A stretch of DNA of 27,978 nt, taken from positions 1 to 27,978 of the forward strand of contig JAUCBJ010003263.1 of the NCBI GenBank assembly GCA_032718475.1, given 5' to 3'. Positions 26,635 through 27,978 of the stretch are shown piece after piece. A program made the translations under genes and the position numbers. The DNA comes from Nemertoderma westbladi (taxonomy: Eukaryota; Xenacoelomorpha; Nemertodermatida; Nemertodermatidae). Under the pieces are notes generated by a model, which was not told the DNA's origin, did no database searches, and worked only from the letters and a program-made list of their open reading frames with translations. Position 1 is the stretch's first letter. The number at the start of each line of letters is the position of its first letter.

Positions 26635-27978
26635 GGTGAGGTCTCTATAAGGGTGTCTTTAACAGGCGGCGGCGGACTCGTGAGGGTCTGGGGGCACGTT
26701 AAATCGTTACTATAGTGCAAGGGAGTTACTGAAGGCCCTCGTGTCTTACGAACCATGAATCAACATGGTGCCGTGGTATCGCCTAGTCGGCCTGTTGCCG
26801 TACTGCCAGTCCTGTACACAGTAGGGGTGGTGGCTTAGTGTGATCTGTGGTTTATGTGGTCTATGTGGTAGGTCTATGTGTGGTATGTATGAGTTGACCA
26901 GACTCTTTACTGTCTCCAATCGGTTGCCAAAACGTGTTTTTTCCCAGGGTAGCACTATTGGAATGGAGGTGTTGCATCGGAATGGACAGGTTCCTGATGA
27001 TTCTGTTGGTACTACTATTGGAATGGAGGTGGCACCCGGAATATCGGCTGCAAGGAGGGGTTGGTGTTGTAGTGTGGTCCGAGTGAATGATACTCTGGAA
27101 TCTGTGGTATGTGTGTGTACGTGGTATACGTGAGTGTGTGTATGGCCACTGCGAGTGAGTGTGGGAAACCTTGCCGGTTGGTTCAGTCGCCGCCGGTTAT
27201 TAGTAGGACCATATTTTACTGCGCCCCAGCATACTTTGTGCACACAAAGTTATTTTACCCTGTCGGTAAAATAAAGTACTCTCGACTCTTTATTAGTCGA
27301 TACAATTTTGTCCCCTCTGATTTTGTCACCGATTTTGTCCATACCCGATTATGTCTTCTGTGTGTGCATGGTATGTGTCAGATTTTGTGTTTACCGTAGT
27401 GTACTCGATTTCGTGAACATCTGTTGAGTACACGTGTACAGTGACTGGTAAGTGGTGACTTGTTCCTAGCTTTCGAGCTAGTCAGTATTGTTTGCGGAAC
27501 CGACTTCCCCTCAATACTGCCGGCGAGGCGGGTGAAAACGTGTCAATATTCCATGCTGGGTAGCGCAAGCCCACATGGGACAAGACCGTCGGTTTGGCTC
27601 AAGGGCGACCTTGATGCTCGATCGCTATCGACTGGTCCACCCGCCGGTTGACTCTCTGAGTTGGCTCAATGTACAGTCAGGCCACAGCAAGTTGACAGTA
27701 GCCGACCATCTGGCTACACCGACGAGTTGTGCCGGTGTGATCGGGGGATTGAAAAGTGAACCCGGGAAGCATCGGGCTATCCTCCGGCCCAGTCTGATAA
27801 AAACGGAGTCGGACTGGCCCCAAGGGTAGTGGAACAGCGTCCGCCTCATGGGTGCGCCTCGGAGTCATCAGAGAGGAGCCCAGAAGGACGTAAGCGAACA
27901 TAGCTAAGTATTTGTATACAAAATTGGTAGCCCCCCGACACTTCCTTAGTAGTGGGATTATAGAATTTTCCGATGAAA
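26635..27978. other. unassigned, more GC-rich sequence with stacked hairpins
   Basis: No pol domain or recognised gene in any frame. A frame of 165 codons on the minus strand (26746-27243) has low-complexity His/Thr-rich residues and no family match. A short direct repeat TATTGGAATGGAGGT occurs at 26957 and 27017. The last 50 bp include TTGGTAGCCCCCCGACAC (27925-27942), which resembles a retroelement primer-binding site, but the window ends too soon to judge. Confidence 0.4.
27233..27295 (+). promoter_or_regulatory. cluster of small hairpins containing AATAAA
   Basis: ACTTTGTG-CA-CACAAAGT (27233-27250) is followed at once by TTATTTTACC-CTGTC-GGTAAAATAA (27250-27274), whose right arm carries AATAAA. 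A weaker CGAC...GTCG pair follows. Both main stems are perfect. The layout would suit an RNA 3' end or the R region of an LTR, but no partner copy is visible. Confidence 0.45.

Noticed and set aside
26746-27243. 165-codon minus-strand frame
   Set aside because: Biased composition (His, Thr, Pro, Arg), an internal repeat from duplicated DNA, no recognisable domain and no supporting splice or start signals.

Overview
This is a stretch of animal nuclear genome, most likely from a marine invertebrate. I cannot fix the phylum from sequence alone. It is AT-rich, has GT-AG introns, carries part of a GABA-B-type receptor gene, a single-membrane-pass adaptor-like gene, a CAP-Gly gene and a tRNA-Arg(ACG) gene. 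The rest is crowded with eukaryotic mobile DNA: PIF/Harbinger, non-LTR (LINE), BEL/Pao-like, fold-back and MITE-like elements.

Layout. 1-530: GC-rich 95-bp tandem repeat. 803-1512 (-): broken Harbinger transposase. 2.3-4.6 kb: AT-rich DNA with small repeats, a 73-bp-arm inverted repeat and LINE reverse-transcriptase scraps. 5278-5613 (+): small Cys-rich one-pass membrane protein of Shisa/STMC6 type. 6608-9706: 3.1-kb minisatellite of 36/37-bp units with higher-order structure. 11327-16693 (-): last three recognisable exons of a GABA-B receptor subunit 1-like gene (TM6-TM7, coiled coil, C-tail with stop), all joined in phase 0. Its introns hold a 560-bp fold-back element, a LINE fragment, a 27-bp tandem array, a MITE and, on the opposite strand, an intronless CAP-Gly gene (15426-16520). 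17002-17932: large fold-back element. 18364-18436 (-): tRNA-Arg(ACG), abutting a perfect 21-bp palindrome. 19.07-19.37 kb: G-run-bearing MITE. 20.7-26.6 kb: a probable BEL/Pao-type LTR retroelement, with promoter-like boxes, tandem duplications, an LTR-end/primer-site-like sequence and a gag frame with two in-frame stops. 26.6-28.0 kb: unrecognised, more GC-rich DNA with stacked hairpins.

How the genes relate. The receptor gene is the backbone of the window. Its upstream exons (ligand-binding domain, TM1-TM5) were not found up to the right edge, so either that intron is longer than 11 kb or those exons escaped me. If so, the tRNA, fold-back elements and retroelement all lie inside it. The CAP-Gly gene is nested antisense in a receptor intron. 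Its first polyadenylation signal lies beyond the TM6-TM7 exon, so the two mature mRNAs would overlap tail-to-exon. I found no clear novel multi-gene system. The strongest leads are this nested antisense arrangement, the conserved coiled-coil/RXR architecture of the receptor tail, a possible duplicated mini-intron inside a 288-bp repeat, and the density of fold-back DNA.
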